A stretch of 15,527 nucleotides of DNA from Candidatus Aenigmatarchaeota archaeon (GTDB taxonomy: Archaea > Aenigmatarchaeota > Aenigmatarchaeia > QMZP01 > QMZT01): assembly GCA_030634615.1 (NCBI GenBank), contig DAOWAL010000013.1, positions 1 to 15,527 on the forward strand, read 5' to 3'. This document shows positions 14,201 through 15,527 of the stretch, one piece after another. The position numbers and the translations under genes are program-made. Positions within the stretch are counted from its first letter, which is position 1. Every line of letters starts with the position of its first letter. The notes beneath the pieces were generated by a model. It saw nothing but the letters and a program-made list of their open reading frames with translations, had not been told where the DNA came from and did not search any database.

Positions 14201-15352
14201 TCAGGTGAAGAAGAAAAAATAAAGGGACTTATAATGGAACTTCAAAAAGATTTTGTCAAAAAGAAAATAAGTATAAAAAAATACAATGAAATGATAAGTA
14301 ATTATGAATCCGGTGGTGCTGAAATAAGAAAAGAAAGAGGTTCGATACTTTCATCATTAAGAGGAATGGTTGGGCATGAGCATGCACTTAGTTTGCTTAC
14401 CAGTGAAGCAGGTAAAATAAAAGGCATGATATCATACCTTCAGCAAAAATATTTCATATCAGGTGTTATGGGAAAAGAGTACTATGATAGAATGATGGAA
14501 GGTCTTAAAAGTGAACTTTTCGATATTGAGGATAGCATAGAAGAGATTCACACAAAAAAACGAAAAACCGGTAAGTCTAGCAATAGATTTGGTGGGTTGG
14601 TGCCACTTATTTTAGTTTTCATATTTTTGACAATTACAGTTTCAGCAGTTGAAATGAGTGATGCACAATCTGCAATAACACGAGCAGAATTTGTGATAAA
14701 AGAAATGGAATCGTTGGGATTTGGTGTGACTTATGCAAACGATACTCTAAACGAAGCAAAGAATCTTTTTGAAAATGAATACTATGAGGCTGCTGAATCA
14801 CTTGCAAGAAAAGTTATTGGGATAAAGGAAAAGTCAATAAATGTTAACAACATTATAAACGATGCCGAGGTTAGGATATATGAGCTTTCTGTTGAAGGAT
14901 ATGATGTAACAGAAGCTGAAAAAATGTTTGATTTAGGCATATCTGAATTTTTGATAGATAACTACATCGGAGCAGAAGAGTATATGACAGAAGTTCTTGA
15001 TAAGATAGATGAAATAGAAGCAGAAGAATCATTCAAAAGACTACAACAAACAGACAACTCCTCGATAGTGATGGATTATCTTTGGTTGATTATATTGGTG
15101 GTATTCCCGATCGTGATATTTTCATACAAGCTGATGGAAAAACATAAAATAAAAATGTTTGGAAAGGAGAAATCCATTCTTGAAAAAGAAATTGATAAAC
15201 TAAAAGACGCAATTAGTGCTGGGCAAATGAAATATTTCAAAAATGGTACAATGTCAAAGCTGGATTATGAGATACTTGTTAAGAAACATACGAAAAGGAT
15301 AGCTAATATAAAAAGAAGATTATCTTTCCTAGAAGGAATACTTTCTAAATAA
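11204..15352 (+). CDS. Giant secreted/membrane-anchored surface protein (LamG + Ig-like domains, three TM helices)
   Basis: The product has 1382 residues. A Sec signal peptide (1-22, ending SVSA) is followed by a large ectodomain rich in N-x-S/T sequons. An Ig-like domain (about 25-77 plus 298-342) is split by a LamG/concanavalin-like domain (about 80-294). Further beta-sandwich modules lie at about 345-445, 450-555 and 560-670. A four-Cys segment (Cys674, 681, 685, 693) and a PGGGG hinge come next, then a NEW3-like module (about 708-815) and a helical segment (about 830-945). TM1 is about 956-978, a cytoplasmic helical part 979-1129, TM2 1130-1149, an extracellular helical segment 1150-1289, TM3 1290-1308 and a basic cytoplasmic tail. 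Lys/Arg clusters on the cytoplasmic side of all three helices support this topology. Role unknown: adhesion, carbohydrate binding or transmembrane sensing are possible. The ATG at 11204 is taken because it gives a complete signal peptide. Confidence 0.85.
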   Translation: MLYKFIVITIILLIIIPSVSASNLPNITLSAPNDGNISTTQNITFECNVTDDESIYNISLFHNINGTFEFHSTRNIMTVESDDNTTLLCRFDNNYTCEDGEVGTGTSTDFVTTKFMNGVRINNSDTLTYPASGNIITDSGTIEFWVQPGYNTTGYGDYIYLFVTDPYSEEEVNYFEIYIYNDDIFFNIVDFEGEDESVSKSIDWKVGEWHHVVAEWDVDNQLGNGEIVDIFIDGLNSSTTFGGTGYSTKGSELGTNIYIGSYIDGQYQGISVFDEFRILNKPLTENEINASYHKSLSDHTSETATWTINNIPDGSYKWACLAYDNESQGNWSETNFTLYVDSSTCPALEEFIFSPPNDDAIDPSMVVNVTANVSDFTNVSSVVFQWNENGSWTNDTMDYDNITELFENASMTIDQTGGVYYYRIWSNDTWGNSGYSSTLNMSVDWDYTWSLSPSTFGTVYGFVSCSDCYVGTLIINNTADDSMSFTILNDWPFGLSYNVSNPVSIGANQEIHINVTADFAAESSEYDVVLNVTAVHGTQTPLPTSSNVTFSMNSYTGGSYFDNDDISVTNYETSVYQGMSYNLTMELKNIGNDTANNVSINWTLPTGWSNSSGNLTNYIGPLNGSTDGGNTITLNLTVHISSSSAVAGVTNITVSASSSDGLSANTTVTTYVNCNNDDSVCGLGCSYVTDDDCPIPQSPGGGGVSTSIALPASSKEYDMTLTLPERIDVNRGETKIVQIGVRNDVSGTTLDSVKLSLTGYPQTFMKIVQSKINGIGYGEIEYFDVEIIAPVYAVHEKYTLTAKVSGAFIELNKETPTEKTGEVPLVTHKTIANDTLDYYDGAKEALVEMENSEFESKQLKETLIEIEEALDEGNYDKVKELSESVISKKNLAFELSKKISEMENIIQSIKYQNGELPEAEKMLFLAKTAFQRGEYDRANERMDSAALVYTLESTNAWFTIFVTKYWWAIIIAMVALVKLAFMSKNKLNVMGKIGRLDTLSGEEEKIKGLIMELQKDFVKKKISIKKYNEMISNYESGGAEIRKERGSILSSLRGMVGHEHALSLLTSEAGKIKGMISYLQQKYFISGVMGKEYYDRMMEGLKSELFDIEDSIEEIHTKKRKTGKSSNRFGGLVPLILVFIFLTITVSAVEMSDAQSAITRAEFVIKEMESLGFGVTYANDTLNEAKNLFENEYYEAAESLARKVIGIKEKSINVNNIINDAEVRIYELSVEGYDVTEAEKMFDLGISEFLIDNYIGAEEYMTEVLDKIDEIEAEESFKRLQQTDNSSIVMDYLWLIILVVFPIVIFSYKLMEKHKIKMFGKEKSILEKEIDKLKDAISAGQMKYFKNGTMSKLDYEILVKKHTKRIANIKRRLSFLEGILSK
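11435..12091 (+). other. LamG-like domain inserted inside an Ig-like domain
   Basis: Residues about 78-296 of the surface protein read as a LamG/Laminin-G3 jelly roll: LLCRFDNNYTC, FMNGVRINNSDTLTYP, TIEFWVQPGYN, EWHHVVAEWDVD, VDIFIDGL, IYIGSYIDGQYQG and FDEFRILNKPLTENEI. The flanks (NITFECNVTDDESIYNISLF before, and TWTINNIPDGSYKWACLAYD after) are the two halves of one archaeal Ig-like domain. The insert uses visibly more G and C in third positions (for example around 11505-11660) than the AT-rich flanks, suggesting later acquisition. Confidence 0.6.
13694..14579 (+). repeat. C-terminal module, first copy: helical ectosegment + TM1 + two short-helix units
   Basis: This encodes residues about 831-1126. 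It holds an extracellular helical region with the hairpin LPEAEKML (916-923) and EALDEGNYDKVKEL, TM1, then two cytoplasmic units resembling the short SHOCT-type helix pair: one at about 1007-1035 with ISIKKYNEM, one at about 1073-1103 with GVMGKEYYDRM. It corresponds to the second copy at 14651-15352. Similarity is recognisable at protein level but low at DNA level, so the duplication is old. Confidence 0.6.
14651..15352 (+). repeat. C-terminal module, second copy: helical ectosegment + TM3 + one short-helix unit
   Basis: This encodes residues about 1150-1382. The extracellular helical region contains NLFENEYYEAAESL (compare EALDEGNYDKVKEL) and VTEAEKMF (1235-1242, compare LPEAEKML at 916-923). 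TM3 follows, then a cytoplasmic unit (about 1333-1363) with GTMSKLDYEIL, matching GVMGKEYYDRM in the first copy. The helix before it (1130-1149) ends TVSAVE like a signal-peptide cleavage site, so this copy looks like a formerly separate secreted membrane protein fused in frame. Confidence 0.6.
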
Positions 15353-15527
15353 TTACTGATTTTTTAATGTGTATATTTTCTGTCTTGATACAATAATACC
15401 CTCTGTCACACCGGATTTTTCAAGTTCTGTCAAGTACTCACTACACCTTGTCCTTGACAAATTTAGCTTAACGCTGACGTCTGATGCAGTCAACCTAGTG
15501 TGCTTTTCAAGAAGTTCGAGTATTAAT
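15353..15527 (-). CDS. Winged helix-turn-helix transcription regulator, C-terminal part (5' end outside window)
   Basis: On the minus strand an open frame enters from the right edge and ends in TAA (complement of 15353-15355). Its 57 visible residues form a compact winged-helix: an initial helix LILELLEKHT, LTASDVSVKLN as helix 2, the recognition-type helix LSRTRCSEYLTELEKSG, and a wing ending GIIVSRQKIYTL. The pattern resembles small archaeal MarR/ArsR-like DNA-binding proteins. The stop codon abuts the stop of the giant surface-protein gene with no spacer (convergent). It could regulate the neighbouring surface gene, but no evidence in this window shows that. Confidence 0.65.
   Translation of the reverse strand, partial: LILELLEKHTRLTASDVSVKLNLSRTRCSEYLTELEKSGVTEGIIVSRQKIYTLKNQ

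Overview
The window looks archaeal. Predicted ribosome-binding sites are GGTGA/GGTGAT, several start codons sit where an archaeal TATA box would give leaderless or very short-leader transcripts, terminator-like sequence is T-rich without hairpins, and the gene content (KaiC/RecD-like RecA-fold ATPases, PAS/GAF arrays, a sequon-rich secreted protein with a membrane anchor) fits an AT-rich euryarchaeal or neighbouring lineage. The exact phylum cannot be read from this sequence. No rRNA, tRNA, CRISPR array, transposase or phage gene was seen.

Layout, left to right. Positions 1-345 hold the 3' part of a P-loop-less KaiC-like protein, followed after one base by a soluble five-PAS plus GAF sensor without a kinase domain (347-2908). 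Two cassettes of the same design come next. Each begins with a near-duplicate promoter/leader and a lipoprotein substrate-binding protein (SBP), followed immediately by a membrane sensor. Cassette 1 is an OppA-type SBP (2988-4580) plus a four-helix-bundle/HAMP protein (4604-5581). Cassette 2 is a LivK-type SBP (5660-6856) plus a complete Cache/HAMP histidine kinase (6875-8950). No ABC permease or ATPase gene accompanies either SBP. On the minus strand, converging on the kinase, lie a stand-alone receiver protein (9010-9381) and a second P-loop-less KaiC-like protein (9422-9970), a paralogue of the one at the left edge. Diverging from these is an intact KaiC-like ATPase with a lysine-rich N-terminal tail (10125-11057).

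The right third is one 1382-residue surface protein (11204-15352). It has a signal peptide, an Ig-like domain split by a LamG-like domain, further beta-sandwich domains, and then two rounds of [extracellular helical module, transmembrane helix, cytoplasmic short-helix units]. A minus-strand winged-helix regulator runs off the right edge and ends one base after the surface protein.

Taken together this reads as a sensory island. Secreted SBPs probably present ligands to the neighbouring transmembrane sensors, the histidine kinase probably phosphorylates the single-domain receiver, and KaiC-like proteins, intact and degenerate, are interspersed with the signalling genes. The two sensors without kinase domains end in the same 48-residue tail (41 identities), and a GTTTAAACAAA-like word recurs in four intergenic regions. 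Both suggest shared wiring and shared control. The functional links are inference. The domain calls come from reading motifs, not from database searches.
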